This document shows positions 51,344-61,236 of a DNA stretch of 64,000 bases, piece by piece. How positions within the stretch are numbered: the stretch's first letter is position 1; each line of letters starts with the position of its first letter. The translations under genes were made by a program, and so were the position numbers. The stretch is from assembly GCA_016210045.1 (NCBI GenBank), contig JACQUX010000024.1, forward strand, positions 142,457 through 206,456, given 5' to 3'. Under the pieces are notes generated by a model. That model saw only the letters and a list, made by a program, of their open reading frames with translations, ran no database searches and was not told the origin of the DNA. This stretch comes from Deltaproteobacteria bacterium (GTDB lineage Bacteria; UBA10199; GCA-002796325; JACPFF01).

Positions 51344-52195
51344 ATGCACGTCACTATTTTCGGTTATGGCTCCCAAGGCCGAGCGCATGCGCTGAACCTA
51401 TCAGAAAGCGGTTGGGACATCACCGTGGTGCTGCGTCCTGAGAGTCCCTCCATCTCAATCGCAAAACAAGACGGAGTCGAGGTCATAACAGACGCTATCT
51501 CTACAGCGTGCAAGACGGAGATCTGTGCGTTGCTCCTCCCCGATCTGGCGCAACCGGAACTCTGGCGCGAGGTCTTGGTGACGCATCTGCCTACAAACTC
51601 CGCCATTCTCTTCGCCCATGGATATGCGATCCACTATGGCCTCATCACCCCACGCGCGGACCTCGATATCATCCTCGCAGGACCAATGTGTCCAGGTACC
51701 GAGCTCCGCAATCGCTACGTCGCACGTGACTCCGTCCCGATTGTGACGGCTATTCAACAAGACCACAGCGGGCACGCCGCAGAACGTTTGCGTGCGTACG
51801 TCGATGGCATCACGGGCGGCCGACACGACGTCATCGAGAGCACATTCGCCGAGGAGACGGAGACTGACCTCTTCAGCGAACAAGCCCTGCTTTGCGGCGG
51901 CCTTGGCTATCTTGTTCAAGCGGTTTATGAACTCCTCGTGGAGGCCGGTTATAATCCGAAACTCGCTCATTACACTGCCATGACCGAACCGGTGAACCTC
52001 GCCCGCCTCATAGCCGCCCACGGCGTCGATGGCATGCTGGACCGTATCAGCCACGTCGCTCGTTACGGCGCGCGCACTCGCGGTCCGCGCATCATCGATA
52101 CGCGTGTCCGCCAGACGTTACGCACGATTTTGGCCGAGATCCGCAGTGGGAGTTTCCAACGTGAGCTAGCCGAAGCCACGAAAACTCAATCATAA
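51344..52195 (+). CDS. Ketol-acid reductoisomerase-like protein, short and lacking the catalytic lysine
   Basis: The 283-residue protein is homologous to class I IlvC. It has the NADPH motif IFGYGSQGRAHALNL at the very start, FAHGYAIHYG (conserved histidine), the metal motif EETETDLFSEQALLCGG, and a C-terminal helical domain. Compared with class I KARI it lacks about 17 N-terminal residues. The APKGPGH segment, which carries a catalytic lysine, reads AGPMCPG here. It may have lost or changed activity. The gene stands alone between a RAYT gene and gltX, without ilvBN, so it is probably not the main branched-chain enzyme. A TTGACA at 51309 could be a -35 box. Confidence 0.75.
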   Translation: MHVTIFGYGSQGRAHALNLSESGWDITVVLRPESPSISIAKQDGVEVITDAISTACKTEICALLLPDLAQPELWREVLVTHLPTNSAILFAHGYAIHYGLITPRADLDIILAGPMCPGTELRNRYVARDSVPIVTAIQQDHSGHAAERLRAYVDGITGGRHDVIESTFAEETETDLFSEQALLCGGLGYLVQAVYELLVEAGYNPKLAHYTAMTEPVNLARLIAAHGVDGMLDRISHVARYGARTRGPRIIDTRVRQTLRTILAEIRSGSFQRELAEATKTQS

Positions 52196-52232
52196 CCCTT
52201 GAACTCCGTCTAAATCTTGTTATCACGCCGCC

Positions 52233-53633
52233 ATGACTGTTCGCGTCCGTTTTGCTCCGTCTCCGACCGGGTTTCTGCACATCGGCGGCGCACGCACCGC
52301 GCTCTACAACTGGCTCTACGCCCGCCGGCACGGCGGCACCTTCATCTTGCGGATCGAAGACACCGACACCCAGCGCTCCACCCAAGAATATACGCAACAG
52401 ATCCTAACCGCGATGCGCTGGCTCGGCCTCACGTGGGATGAAGGCCCGTATCACCAGACGGAGCGGATGGCGATCTACCACACCCACGTCGAACAGCTGT
52501 TGCAAAACGGGCAGGCCTATCGTTGCTATTGTACGAGCGAACAGTTGGACGCGATGCGCGCTCAAGCCTCAGCCGCTGGCCGCAAGCCGACCTACGACCG
52601 TACTTGTCGCCATCACCCCCTGCCCGCGGACGACCCCCGCCCCTATTGCATCCGCTTCGCGGCGCCGATCGAAGGGACCACGACCGTCCACGACCTGATT
52701 CGCGGCACGATCCCTTTCGACAACCGCGAACTCGACGATCTCATCATCCTGCGCAGCGACGGTACGCCAACTTACAACTTCGTCGTCGTCGTCGACGACG
52801 TCACGATGCAAATCACGCATGTGATCCGCGGCGACGATCACCTCAACAACACGCCGCGCCAAATGTTGCTCTACCAGGCCTTCGGCTACCCTACGCCACA
52901 ATTCGCGCATCTCCCGATGATTCTGGGCGGCGACAAACAACGCCTCTCGAAACGCCACGGCGCCACATCCGTGGACGCCTACCGCGATGCCGGATTTCTG
53001 CCGGAGGCATTACTGAATTATCTCGCACGACTTGGCTGGTCGCACGGCGATCAGGAAATCTTCACGCTCGAAGAAATGGTCCAGCATTTTGCATTCGAAC
53101 ATGTTCACAAGGCCGCTGCGGTGTTCGATGCCGATAAACTCACGTGGGTCAACGCCGAACATTGCAAGCGCCACAATAACGAACAACTCGTCGACCTCGT
53201 CACGCCGTTTCTCCAAGGTCTCGGGCTTGCCGTGACCGACCACGCCTTTGCGGCACGCGCCATTGCCAGCGAACGCGAACGCGGCAAAACGCTCCACGAA
53301 CTGGCCGCCATTTCCGCCTTCTATTTCCGCGACGACGTCGTGTGGGATGAAAAAGCCGTCGCTCAATGGCTCAAACCGGACGGGCGCGCCCTGCTACAAG
53401 AGGTCCGCAACGCCCTGGCTGGCGTTACCGACTGGACGGAGTCCGTCTTGAAAGCGGCGCTGGAACCGATTCAACAACAGCGCGCTTGTAAATTCGTCGC
53501 AATCGCCCAACCGATCCGCGTGGCCCTCACCGGCACTACGGTCAGCCCCGGCATCTTTGAAGTCCTCGCCATCCTCGGTCCCGCGCGCGCGCTGCAGCGC
53601 ATCGACCGCGCACTCGCGATGCCGACCACATAA
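52233..53633 (+). CDS. gltX: Glutamyl-tRNA synthetase
   Basis: GltX charges tRNA with glutamate. The 466-residue protein has the HIGH-type motif PSPTGFLHIGGARTALYNWL, the glutamate-site motif RIEDTDTQRS, a CYCTSEQ zinc-like segment, GDDHLNNTPRQ and the KMSKS-type KRLSKRHGATS. Length and order are normal. It sits 38 bases after the KARI-like gene and is convergent with RNase E/G. Confidence 0.97.
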   Translation: MTVRVRFAPSPTGFLHIGGARTALYNWLYARRHGGTFILRIEDTDTQRSTQEYTQQILTAMRWLGLTWDEGPYHQTERMAIYHTHVEQLLQNGQAYRCYCTSEQLDAMRAQASAAGRKPTYDRTCRHHPLPADDPRPYCIRFAAPIEGTTTVHDLIRGTIPFDNRELDDLIILRSDGTPTYNFVVVVDDVTMQITHVIRGDDHLNNTPRQMLLYQAFGYPTPQFAHLPMILGGDKQRLSKRHGATSVDAYRDAGFLPEALLNYLARLGWSHGDQEIFTLEEMVQHFAFEHVHKAAAVFDADKLTWVNAEHCKRHNNEQLVDLVTPFLQGLGLAVTDHAFAARAIASERERGKTLHELAAISAFYFRDDVVWDEKAVAQWLKPDGRALLQEVRNALAGVTDWTESVLKAALEPIQQQRACKFVAIAQPIRVALTGTTVSPGIFEVLAILGPARALQRIDRALAMPTT

Positions 53634-53640
53634 AGCCGGC

Positions 53641-55230
53641 TTACGCCTTGGTCGTCTCGATCAGTTCGAATTGTTCCAGATGAAAGTCCGGCATAGCCTG
53701 GACTTGGATGCGTTTTTTGACTTGCTGTTCTAACTGCTCCAACGCCGTCCGTTCTTCGTCGAACAGCGTATTCGCGACGGTCGGATTGACCATCACCGTC
53801 AGCTGCGCCGCCTTGCTACGCAGTGCCTCGCGCGTAATCTCGCGGAAAATCTCGTAACAAAGCGTCGTCTGGCTCTTCAAAAATCCCTTCCCTTCACAAT
53901 ACGGGCATGGCACGCCCAGCAAGCGACGGATATCTTCCCGCGTCCGTTTACGCGTCATCTCCACTAACCCGAGTTCGGAAATCTTACTGATATTGGTCCG
54001 CGCCCGGTCGTGTTTCAACGCCTCTTTCAGCGCGTTGTAGACCTTATTCCGATGCTCGTGCCGCTCCATGTCGATAAAGTCGAGGATGATAATCCCGCCG
54101 ATATTGCGCAGCCGCAATTGGTAGACGATCTCGCGGACCGCCTCGAGGTTGGTCTTGAGAATCGTCTCTTCGACGTTCCGCTTCCCGACGAACTTACCGG
54201 TATTCACATCGATCGCCGTCAGGGCCTCAGTCTGCTCTACGATGATATAGCCGCCCGACTTGAGCCACACCTTCTGTCCCAGCGCGCGATTGATTTCGAC
54301 TTCAATCGAGAAGTGGTCAAAGATCGGTTCATCGTCGGTGTACAGCTCGATCCGCTCCTTCAATTGCGGCATGAACGTATCGGCGAACTCCTGAATACGC
54401 GTATATTCTGGCTTGGCGTCGATCACGAGACGGTCGATGTCTTCGGTAAACAAGTCGCGGACCACACGTAACACGACATCGAGTTCCGCATGGATCAACG
54501 ATGGCGCCTTGCGCCGTGCGCCCTTCGTCTCGATTTCACGGCCCAGACGGAGCAAATATTCGATGTCCGACACCAGCTCCCGTTGCCCCGCCCGCTCGGC
54601 GGCGGTACGCACGATAAACCCCGCGCCGGGCGGCCGATGCTTCTGCACAATCTCGCGCAAGCGCGCGCGCTTCCGGTCGTCCGCGATACGCCGCGACACA
54701 CCGACTTGTTTCATCGTCGGCGTGTACACCAAATAGCGCCCCGGCAGCGAAATGTACGACGTGAGCCGCGCGCCTTTGGTGCCGATCGGCTCCTTGGTGG
54801 CTTGGACCAACAGCTCCTGCCCATCCCGGATCAGGTCTTGGATCTGGACCTCTCGCCCCCCACGGCGGCGGCGACGCAACCACCCGCTGCGCAGCGGCGC
54901 CTCTTTTTCCTCGTCGCTCTGCTCTTTTTCTTCTTCTTCATCGCCGCTGGCCGGCTCTTCCGCCAAGTCATCGGCCTCCGCCTCGTCTTCTTCAAATTCC
55001 GCCGGCGGCAGCGTATCGGAGACGTGCAAAAACGCCGTCCGATCTTGCCCAATATCGACGAACGCGGCTTGCATACCGGGCAGCACACGGACGACCTTGC
55101 CTTTATAGATGTTGCTGACGATGCCGACGTCGCGCGCGCGCTCGATGTAGAGCTCCGCCACCACGCCGTTCTCCAACCGCGCGATGCGCGTCTCGCCCAA
55201 CGTCACGTTCACGATCAGTTCATTCGCCAT
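53641..55230 (-). CDS. rng: Ribonuclease E/G family protein
   Basis: The 529-residue RNase G-type protein has the S1 domain (NIYKGKVVRVLPGMQAAFVDIGQDRTAFLH) interrupted by a long acidic insert (about residues 75-115, Glu/Asp/Lys-rich). It then has the catalytic domain (GVSRRIADDRKRARLREIVQ, AIDVNTGKFVG with the Asp metal ligand, IIILDFIDM with the second Asp) and the zinc-link motif CPYCEGKG. It processes rRNA and mRNA. The acidic insert in S1 is also known in some deltaproteobacterial RNase G proteins (from memory). Confidence 0.93.
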   Translation of the reverse strand: MANELIVNVTLGETRIARLENGVVAELYIERARDVGIVSNIYKGKVVRVLPGMQAAFVDIGQDRTAFLHVSDTLPPAEFEEDEAEADDLAEEPASGDEEEEKEQSDEEKEAPLRSGWLRRRRRGGREVQIQDLIRDGQELLVQATKEPIGTKGARLTSYISLPGRYLVYTPTMKQVGVSRRIADDRKRARLREIVQKHRPPGAGFIVRTAAERAGQRELVSDIEYLLRLGREIETKGARRKAPSLIHAELDVVLRVVRDLFTEDIDRLVIDAKPEYTRIQEFADTFMPQLKERIELYTDDEPIFDHFSIEVEINRALGQKVWLKSGGYIIVEQTEALTAIDVNTGKFVGKRNVEETILKTNLEAVREIVYQLRLRNIGGIIILDFIDMERHEHRNKVYNALKEALKHDRARTNISKISELGLVEMTRKRTREDIRRLLGVPCPYCEGKGFLKSQTTLCYEIFREITREALRSKAAQLTVMVNPTVANTLFDEERTALEQLEQQVKKRIQVQAMPDFHLEQFELIETTKA

Positions 55231-55298
55231 ACATGGAACTCCACAGGTTTACGCCCGTGACACCTTGAACAGTCACCGCCTGCCGCGAGGCCACTTCA

Positions 55299-55371
55299 AG
55301 CCGCACAGCGGCGTTGAGGGGGGGGACCCGACTGGCTTTGCCAGTCGGGGGGGCGACGCGAGCCCTTGTAA
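55299..55371 (-). repeat. Palindromic intergenic element, copy C (between rng and the 55470 gene)
   Basis: Third copy of the element, here intergenic between divergent genes. On the minus strand its stem is CGACTGGCAAAGCCAGTCG, and the ends match copies A and B (AAGGGCTCGCGTCGCCCCCC and TCAACGCCGCTGTGCGGCT). A weak, degenerate fourth match (GCGCAGCGGCGTTG...GACTGG) may exist near 62425-62470. Confidence 0.9.
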
Positions 55372-55469
55372 TGTCGCGGCTCATACTGTGCAGCCGCAGA
55401 AATGTCCAATTGTTCCCGCTTTTGCGCTTGCACCGAAAGGGACGCGTGTTTAGTGTGCGCCCGCTTCTT

Positions 55470-56984
55470 ATGCCGAAACACACGCAACCGCATGCGGACT
55501 GGCTCGAACGTGTCGTCGAGCGACGTGGACATGCCCCGGCCATCCCGCACAGCACATTAGCGCGTGTCCGGCCGAAGGCGTTTCTCACCGCGGAGCACGA
55601 CGCGTTGATGAACGCCGTGCGGTACCTGAGTCACACCCGGGAAGCACAAGAGCAAGCTACGGAAATTGTCGAACTGCATAAACTCTCTCCCCGCTCCCTC
55701 ACGGTGCCCAAAGATTTCGACCCGATCCTCGCCTTTCAGGAATTGAAGGCACAACGCGATCCGTCGATGCTGCCGTCGAATCCGGTCAATCGCGCATTAT
55801 GGGCGCTTTCTCGCTTTGCCCACCTGCGCAGCGGCTACGACCTGATCAACCTCGGCGCCAACACCGGCGCGCGCGTGAAAGTCCCACGGTTAGTGGCCGG
55901 GACGACCATTACCATTGAAGCCGGCGCGGGATTCGTCCGCGTCACGCTACCCAGAGGGCTCTGGATTCGCTTCATTCATATGGCCACGCGGCCGTGGGGA
56001 CTCGACGGCTGTCCTTATTGGCAAGCCGATCCGACGTTTGCCGCACCGGCCACCTTAGTGCCCCCATCCGGCAGCCAGGTTGAAAACACGTTTTTCACCG
56101 CCTTCCACGAAGGCCGCGGACTCCCGTTCACGGTCACCACTCATGGAAACAATACCCAGCTCCGCATTGGGCCGCTGGAGAATGACCCCATCGCGCGCGA
56201 ACAGGCGCTCGCCTGCGCACGGGGGATCGTCCAAAGCCTCAGCCGGATGCCATGGGCTCGGCGCGCGTTGGGAGGCACAGCACTGAAACGGCTTCTCGCC
56301 AATAAATGCGTGGAACAGGTCAGTTTACACGCCAACCTTGTGACGATTTCTCAAGACGGAGTCCGCATCCATCTGTTGGCGGAAGAAGCCGCGCATTTTT
56401 TCTGCACCGCAACGCGTGCCGCACGCTCGACCGCCGACCCCTCAACCATTGGCCGCACTCCGTTGTTCACCCACGGTCTCCGTCTCGCCGTGGGCATCCG
56501 CGTCGCGCGCGGCATCGATCCACGGATGCCCGCCATTGCCGCCGCAGTGCTCCTCGCCCAGGCGCGCAACGCGGCGGAAGCGTTTTTGTTTCTCACCAGT
56601 CGCGATCGCGAGGCGCAAGGCATCGGGTGGCGCCTGGAAATCGGTCCATGCGCGTATTTCGGTCGCACGGTGCCGCGCCAATTTACGCACTGCTATTCCC
56701 CCTCCGTCGTCGTACGTCCGGAGGCACGTCATCACGAGGCGTTGGAACTCGTATTCGGCCCCGATGGGGAGCCCGCGTACTGCGGCACCTCTGCCGCCGG
56801 CACGCGGATCGTCGCAGCCCAATACTGGGGACCCGCATTCTTTGCGCTGTTGGCCCAGCCGGGACTCCGTGACCCGAGTCTCCATCACCTGGCCGAAGCA
56901 CTGGAGGAACTCCACGCCGCGACAACAACCAGCCCGACCGCGACCACACCCACGACCGATCACCCAGCAAAAGGTCCGCTATGA
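55470..56984 (+). CDS. Protein of unknown function
   Basis: The 504-residue protein is soluble, without signal or membrane segments. Recognisable features are only general: a helical N-terminus, a beta-rich middle (AGTTITIEAGAGFVRVTLPRGLW), and a region ending with a Thr/Pro-rich tail. I do not recognise the family. ATG 55470 is the likely start; the reading frame is open to 55314 through the palindromic element, but that part looks non-coding. It overlaps the M20 peptidase gene as ATGA and so is probably co-translated with it. Confidence 0.72.
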   Translation: MPKHTQPHADWLERVVERRGHAPAIPHSTLARVRPKAFLTAEHDALMNAVRYLSHTREAQEQATEIVELHKLSPRSLTVPKDFDPILAFQELKAQRDPSMLPSNPVNRALWALSRFAHLRSGYDLINLGANTGARVKVPRLVAGTTITIEAGAGFVRVTLPRGLWIRFIHMATRPWGLDGCPYWQADPTFAAPATLVPPSGSQVENTFFTAFHEGRGLPFTVTTHGNNTQLRIGPLENDPIAREQALACARGIVQSLSRMPWARRALGGTALKRLLANKCVEQVSLHANLVTISQDGVRIHLLAEEAAHFFCTATRAARSTADPSTIGRTPLFTHGLRLAVGIRVARGIDPRMPAIAAAVLLAQARNAAEAFLFLTSRDREAQGIGWRLEIGPCAYFGRTVPRQFTHCYSPSVVVRPEARHHEALELVFGPDGEPAYCGTSAAGTRIVAAQYWGPAFFALLAQPGLRDPSLHHLAEALEELHAATTTSPTATTPTTDHPAKGPL

Positions 56985-58213
56985 AACCATCGCCACTCGA
57001 CACCTGTTGGCAAGCGATTGACCGCTTGCACATACCTGCCATCGACAGCCTTTGCGAGCTGCTCCGCGTCCAGGCGCTCGGCCCGGAAAACGGCGGCCAA
57101 GGCGAATGGGAAAAATCGCAGTGCCTGCAGACGATGTTCGCCCCACTCGTCGACAACATCACGGCCGTGAACGCCCCCGATGCACGCGTCACCAGCGGGC
57201 AACGTCCGAATCTGATCGCGACGATTCGCGGACAAGGCACCGGACCCCGCTGTTGGCTGGTCGCCCACCTCGACACCGTCGCTCCCGGCCCGTTGGACGC
57301 ATGGCACACGCCGCCGTTCGAGCCAACGCTGCGCGACGGCAAACTCTTTGCCCGCGGCGCCGAAGACAATCATCAAGCCATCGGCTCGCTGTTGCTGCTG
57401 GCCCGCGCCCTCCAGACGGAGCAACTGAAACCCCGGGGCGACCTTTGCTTCCTGTTCATTGCCGATGAAGAAACCGGCAGTAATTTCGGGATCAAATATC
57501 TGTTGGCACACGCCGATCCGTTTCGCGCCGACGACCTTGTCGTCGTCCCGGACGGCGGCAACGCCGAAGGCAACGTCATCGACGTCGCGGAAAAAGGGAT
57601 TTTGCAGATGCGAGTAACGGTGCGCGGCAAAGGAGTCCACGCCTCGACCCCGCACCAAGGCCTGAACGCGCACCGGCTCGGGGCACAAGTCGTCTGTGCG
57701 CTGGAACAACTCCACACCCAATTCCCCCGACGCGACGACCATTTCGAGCCGCCGACCGCCACGTTCGAACCGACCAAAACCTTCTCGAACGACGTCTCGT
57801 ACAACGCAATCCCCGGCGAACACCGCTTCGGCATTGACTCCCGCATGTTGCCAGGCATGACCGCCGCCGAAACCCTGCGTCACGTCACGGCGCTCGTCCA
57901 ATCCGTCGTGCAGTCGGCCGGCGGAACCGCTACCGTCGAACCCGTGCAATCCATGGAGCCTGCCCCCGCCACGCCCGACAACGCCCCCGTCGCCCAACGC
58001 GTCCGCACGGCGGTGCAACAGGTCCTCGGCATCCCAGCCCATTTTATCGGAGTCGGCGGCATCACGATCGCCAGCTATCTCCGCGCCGCCGGATACCCGG
58101 CCGTCGTCTACACCAAAGTCGACGACACCCTGCACACGCCCAACGAATATTGCCGAATCGCGAATCTCGTCAGCGACGCCAAGGTCTTGGCACACGTGGT
58201 GTTGGGGGAATAA
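56981..58213 (+). CDS. M20 family metallopeptidase
   Basis: The 410-residue protein shows the M20 zinc-site pattern: WLVAHLDTVAPGP, ARGAEDNHQAIGSLL, FLFIADEETGS and a C-terminal VYTKVDDTLHTPNEYC histidine. These motifs fit di-zinc aminoacylases, carboxypeptidases or DapE/ArgE-like desuccinylases. An inserted dimerisation domain lies around residues 200-310. The substrate is not determinable. It is translationally coupled to the unknown upstream gene. Confidence 0.9.
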   Translation: MKPSPLDTCWQAIDRLHIPAIDSLCELLRVQALGPENGGQGEWEKSQCLQTMFAPLVDNITAVNAPDARVTSGQRPNLIATIRGQGTGPRCWLVAHLDTVAPGPLDAWHTPPFEPTLRDGKLFARGAEDNHQAIGSLLLLARALQTEQLKPRGDLCFLFIADEETGSNFGIKYLLAHADPFRADDLVVVPDGGNAEGNVIDVAEKGILQMRVTVRGKGVHASTPHQGLNAHRLGAQVVCALEQLHTQFPRRDDHFEPPTATFEPTKTFSNDVSYNAIPGEHRFGIDSRMLPGMTAAETLRHVTALVQSVVQSAGGTATVEPVQSMEPAPATPDNAPVAQRVRTAVQQVLGIPAHFIGVGGITIASYLRAAGYPAVVYTKVDDTLHTPNEYCRIANLVSDAKVLAHVVLGE

Positions 58214-58243
58214 CGCCGGACCGCCTTACCGCGCCGGCGCTGT

Positions 58244-58860
58244 CTACACACCGTCGAAGAAATCAACGACCCCAGTCTCCAGAGAATACTCGGCACCTAC
58301 GACGCAGAGCCCCTCTCTCTGGATCAACTGTTCGAGCACTTCCGATCCGTCTCGCAGGTGGCTTGCAGAGACGCGGACGTTGGCCCGCACGGCCTGCTGC
58401 ACCAGAGCTTGTGGGTCGTGTCTGAGTTCTGTCGCCAGTAAGCCCTCCACGGATGGACGAACACGGTCGATGATCGAACGCAGATTCCGCGACTGGTTAT
58501 CCGTCGGTTGCTGCAGTGCTTCCAGGGTTGCCACAACAGCGCCGCACTGGGAATGGCCCAGAACCACTACCAGCCGTGTGCCAAACCGCGCTGCGGCGAA
58601 CTCGACGCTGCCGATTTGAGAGGAAGCGACGATGTTTCCGGCAACGCGGATGACAAACAGGTCGCCCAGGCCTTGATCGAAGACCATCTCTGCCGGCACC
58701 CGTGAGCGGAACATCCGAGAACGATGGCAAACGGCTCCTGGCCTGCCGCCAATGCGCTGCGGCGCGTCTGGCTCGTGAGAGGGTCGCTGCTACGAGCGCC
58801 AGACACGAAGCGACGGTTCCCCTCTCGCAGGCGTTCAAGTGCCTCTCGCGCTGAGATCAT
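58244..58860 (-). pseudogene. Beta-carbonic anhydrase with a frameshift in the zinc motif
   Basis: Two overlapping frames together give a normal beta-carbonic anhydrase of about 205 residues. Residues 1-50 (MISAREALERLREGNRRFVS...) are in one frame up to VLGCS, and the rest is in another frame from SRVPAEMVFDQGLGDLFVIRVAGNIV, with the second zinc motif GHSQCGAVV. The join falls between 58706 and 58707, where one A of the GAC codon of the C-S-D-S-R motif is missing on the coding strand. Either the gene is inactivated or the base is a sequencing or assembly error. The rest is intact, so any inactivation is recent. Confidence 0.85.
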
Positions 58861-59331
58861 CGATGCTTCACCCTCGTCCGGCGAACGTAATGTAGATGCC
58901 ACGCGCTGATGGATCACCTGGCGGCACGATGCCGCAAGACGATACCTGCCATAACAGAACCCACTCAGACGGAGCAACCGTAATACTCTAGAAATTCCGA
59001 CACTTCACTTCAGGAGGTCTCCGTCTGAGCCTCTCTGCCATCGCCGTAGTCGTCTACTTGGGGGGACCGCCATCTATGGGTCCAGAGAGTTGCATATGTC
59101 TCCGTCTGAAAGACTGAAAGGTTCTGAAAGGCTGGATGCAGGCCTGAGCAAAAGCACGGCTGCGAGCAACAGTTATTTGGCGGGTTGAACTGCACTTCAC
59201 TGGTAGCAAGAGACCCAGGTGAATTCGGGGCGGCGAAGCCGGTCTCCCAGTAATTCTATAGCATTTTGCGACCGACTCCCTGGCACATCCCTTGCTTGTT
59301 AGTGCGATGAACCCCTGACCAGGAGTCGCCT
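58861..59331. other. Gene-free stretch with CTCCGTCTG elements
   Basis: No reading frame here looks coding. The stretch holds one complete CAGACGGAG...CTCCGTCTG element (58966-59027) and half of another (59073-59108), followed by CTGAAAG repeats (59106-59132). The last 150 bases should contain the promoter of the secreted protein gene at 59332. Confidence 0.6.
58966..59027. repeat. CAGACGGAG/CTCCGTCTG inverted-pair element, copy 1
   Basis: The element starts CAGACGGAGCAA (58966-58977) and ends TCTCCGTCTG (59018-59027), 62 bases in all; the ends are 9-bp inverted repeats. The interior (...AAATTCCGACACTTCA...) resembles that of the copies at 62242 and 63458, so these are homologous elements rather than chance pairs. 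A half element ends at 59100-59108. Confidence 0.85.
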
Positions 59332-60150
59332 ATGGCTGCGCGCCCCCAATCTCGATTCCTACTGTGTCTTCTACTGCTAGGCCTCGCCGGCCTGCCACGC
59401 GCCACACTTGCCCGCGACCCAGTGCACACCCTCCGCGGAGGGCAACTCCTCTCCGCCGATGTGATCATGGAGATGGTCCGCGATGTCACGCCGGGCTTGG
59501 AAGAGACGCTCGTCGGCGGCATTTGGTCGACACAATGTTGGGATGGCTATACCGACGACATTGACGACCCCGATACCGGATTGCTGACCGTCAACACGCT
59601 GACCGATATCGACTACGAAAACGTGAGCGACGTGAATGACGGTTGTATCTTCGGCGATTCTCGGAACTTCAACAATTTCGCCGTGAACCAACCGACGTTC
59701 GATCGCTTCAAAATCATCGGCGAGCGGGCCTTTCTCGCGGCTTTTCATTACACGTATGACGACGGTTCCGGAAATCAGGGCAGTGATTTTGAAACCTGGT
59801 CCGTCCCGGAACTCACGGAGAACTCCGTCCTGTTGATTTCCGACAATGCCACCGTGCGGATGACCCGCATTAACACGCGCTCCGCGATCCCGACCGAGCC
59901 CGCCGTCTCGGCCAGCGGCCGAGCCATCACCCTCAGTTGGACCGACGCAAGCAGCGATGAAACCGGCTTCCGCATCCTGCGCAAGGACTCCGTCTCGGGC
60001 GATTTTGCTGAAATCGGCACGGCGAGTGCCGGCGCCACATCGTACAGCGACACCGTCTCGGCTGCCGGGACCTATTGGTACCGAGTCCGCGCCGTGAATG
60101 CGAACGGCGATTCGCTGGGCAGCATCGTCGTCTCGGTCACGGTCGAGTAA
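59332..60150 (+). CDS. Secreted protein with C-terminal fibronectin type III domain
   Basis: A signal peptide (residues 1-27, ending ATLARDP) is followed by a domain of about 155 residues rich in Asp/Asn. A fibronectin type III-like domain runs from about 185 to 272 (PAVSASGRAITLSWTDASSDETGF...YSDTVSAAGTYWYRVRAVNANGDS). Extracellular or cell-surface localisation is likely. The first domain is unknown. It is a single gene with no operon partner. Confidence 0.8.
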   Translation: MAARPQSRFLLCLLLLGLAGLPRATLARDPVHTLRGGQLLSADVIMEMVRDVTPGLEETLVGGIWSTQCWDGYTDDIDDPDTGLLTVNTLTDIDYENVSDVNDGCIFGDSRNFNNFAVNQPTFDRFKIIGERAFLAAFHYTYDDGSGNQGSDFETWSVPELTENSVLLISDNATVRMTRINTRSAIPTEPAVSASGRAITLSWTDASSDETGFRILRKDSVSGDFAEIGTASAGATSYSDTVSAAGTYWYRVRAVNANGDSLGSIVVSVTVE

Positions 60151-60212
60151 CGACCCGCGCCGACTCACTGAGAGGGAAGCCAGGCAACGCATCACGCCAA
60201 GCAGCGCTGACG

Positions 60213-61094
60213 TTAGGCCCGCGGCAAGGTCAGCGTGACCCGTTGCATACGGCCGTGTCGCGGTCGGTCGGCAGTCGCCACGACACCAGCGACGGTGAAG
60301 AGCGCATGCCAATAGGGATCCTCGAGCCGCAACGGCCATGGAGCGGTCTCCCGCGTCGGCCATGCGGATGGGACGGCATGGGGATCAAGCCACAACGTCA
60401 AATGATCGCCACGGTATTCGCCATGCAGCGCCGTGGCCTCGAGGACATTGAGTATACTGCGGAGCAATTCGCCCCGGGTACGGGTGCTCCGGAATGCGAT
60501 GCCACGATTTGACACCCAGGATAGCGCATCAGTGTTCACGGCACAGTCGCGAAAGCGCTGCGCCTGTGCAGCATCCCCGCCAGCCACGGCATTACTCCAA
60601 AGTCCCAGGATGCCAATTGTCCCACCAGCCTGGCTCCATGACGAGGCCATCAGATCGAGCGCTCCCCGACACGAACGCGGTGCGGTCTGTTTCCGCTGTG
60701 ACCACTGGGCGGCATACGTCTGCACGAACTTTTGCAACGCCGCGATTCCGTCTCGCACCGCTTCGTGCTGCGTCGGCTGCTCGATCGCGCTCAAGATATC
60801 CACCATCGCCTTATCGATGGTGCGACACGCGGTGTCCGCGAAGTCCACAATGTCGCGCCAGAGCGGATCCGAGGGGATTTCACCGAACACTCGGGTCCGG
60901 AACGGCGTTGGCCGCCCTAACACGTCCCCACGCCACACGAGCGGACGACGCTCCACGCCGTTCATTGCCGCCACGGCTGTCCGTCGGCCCACATGGTCTG
61001 CAGCCAGCACGCGCCGCATTCTCGGCAACGCATCGCCCGCAAACTCACTGCGGACACGGATTTGCCGGCATGTCAAACCATAGACGCTTCTCAT
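60213..61094 (-). CDS. Protein of unknown function
   Basis: The likely start is ATG 61094 (293 residues). A longer reading to 61391 would cover the efp start region on the other strand. The C-terminal part has an ILGLWSNAVAGGD...RDCAVNTDALSWVSN segment and ELLRSILNVLEATALHG, faintly like the dimerisation and N-box regions of histidine kinases, but no glycine-rich ATP motif is present, so this is weak. No signal or membrane helix is seen. It is divergent from efp. Confidence 0.5.
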   Translation of the reverse strand: MRSVYGLTCRQIRVRSEFAGDALPRMRRVLAADHVGRRTAVAAMNGVERRPLVWRGDVLGRPTPFRTRVFGEIPSDPLWRDIVDFADTACRTIDKAMVDILSAIEQPTQHEAVRDGIAALQKFVQTYAAQWSQRKQTAPRSCRGALDLMASSWSQAGGTIGILGLWSNAVAGGDAAQAQRFRDCAVNTDALSWVSNRGIAFRSTRTRGELLRSILNVLEATALHGEYRGDHLTLWLDPHAVPSAWPTRETAPWPLRLEDPYWHALFTVAGVVATADRPRHGRMQRVTLTLPRA

Positions 61095-61236
61095 AGGGAG
61101 CGCGCTGTTACAGAGAAGCGAGCGATCGTGCAAGGAAAACTCGCTGTTCTGAAAACCCTCGATGCCCCGCCACCAGCGCAACACCCGCTCATCCCGCGCC
61201 TTTACAATCGCCCGCGAATATGGTGAACGCTGCCGG

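Noticed and set aside
56960..58195. A 411-codon minus-strand frame opposite the M20 peptidase
   Set aside because: The plus-strand frame has all metal-site motifs and is coupled to the upstream gene; the minus frame has none.
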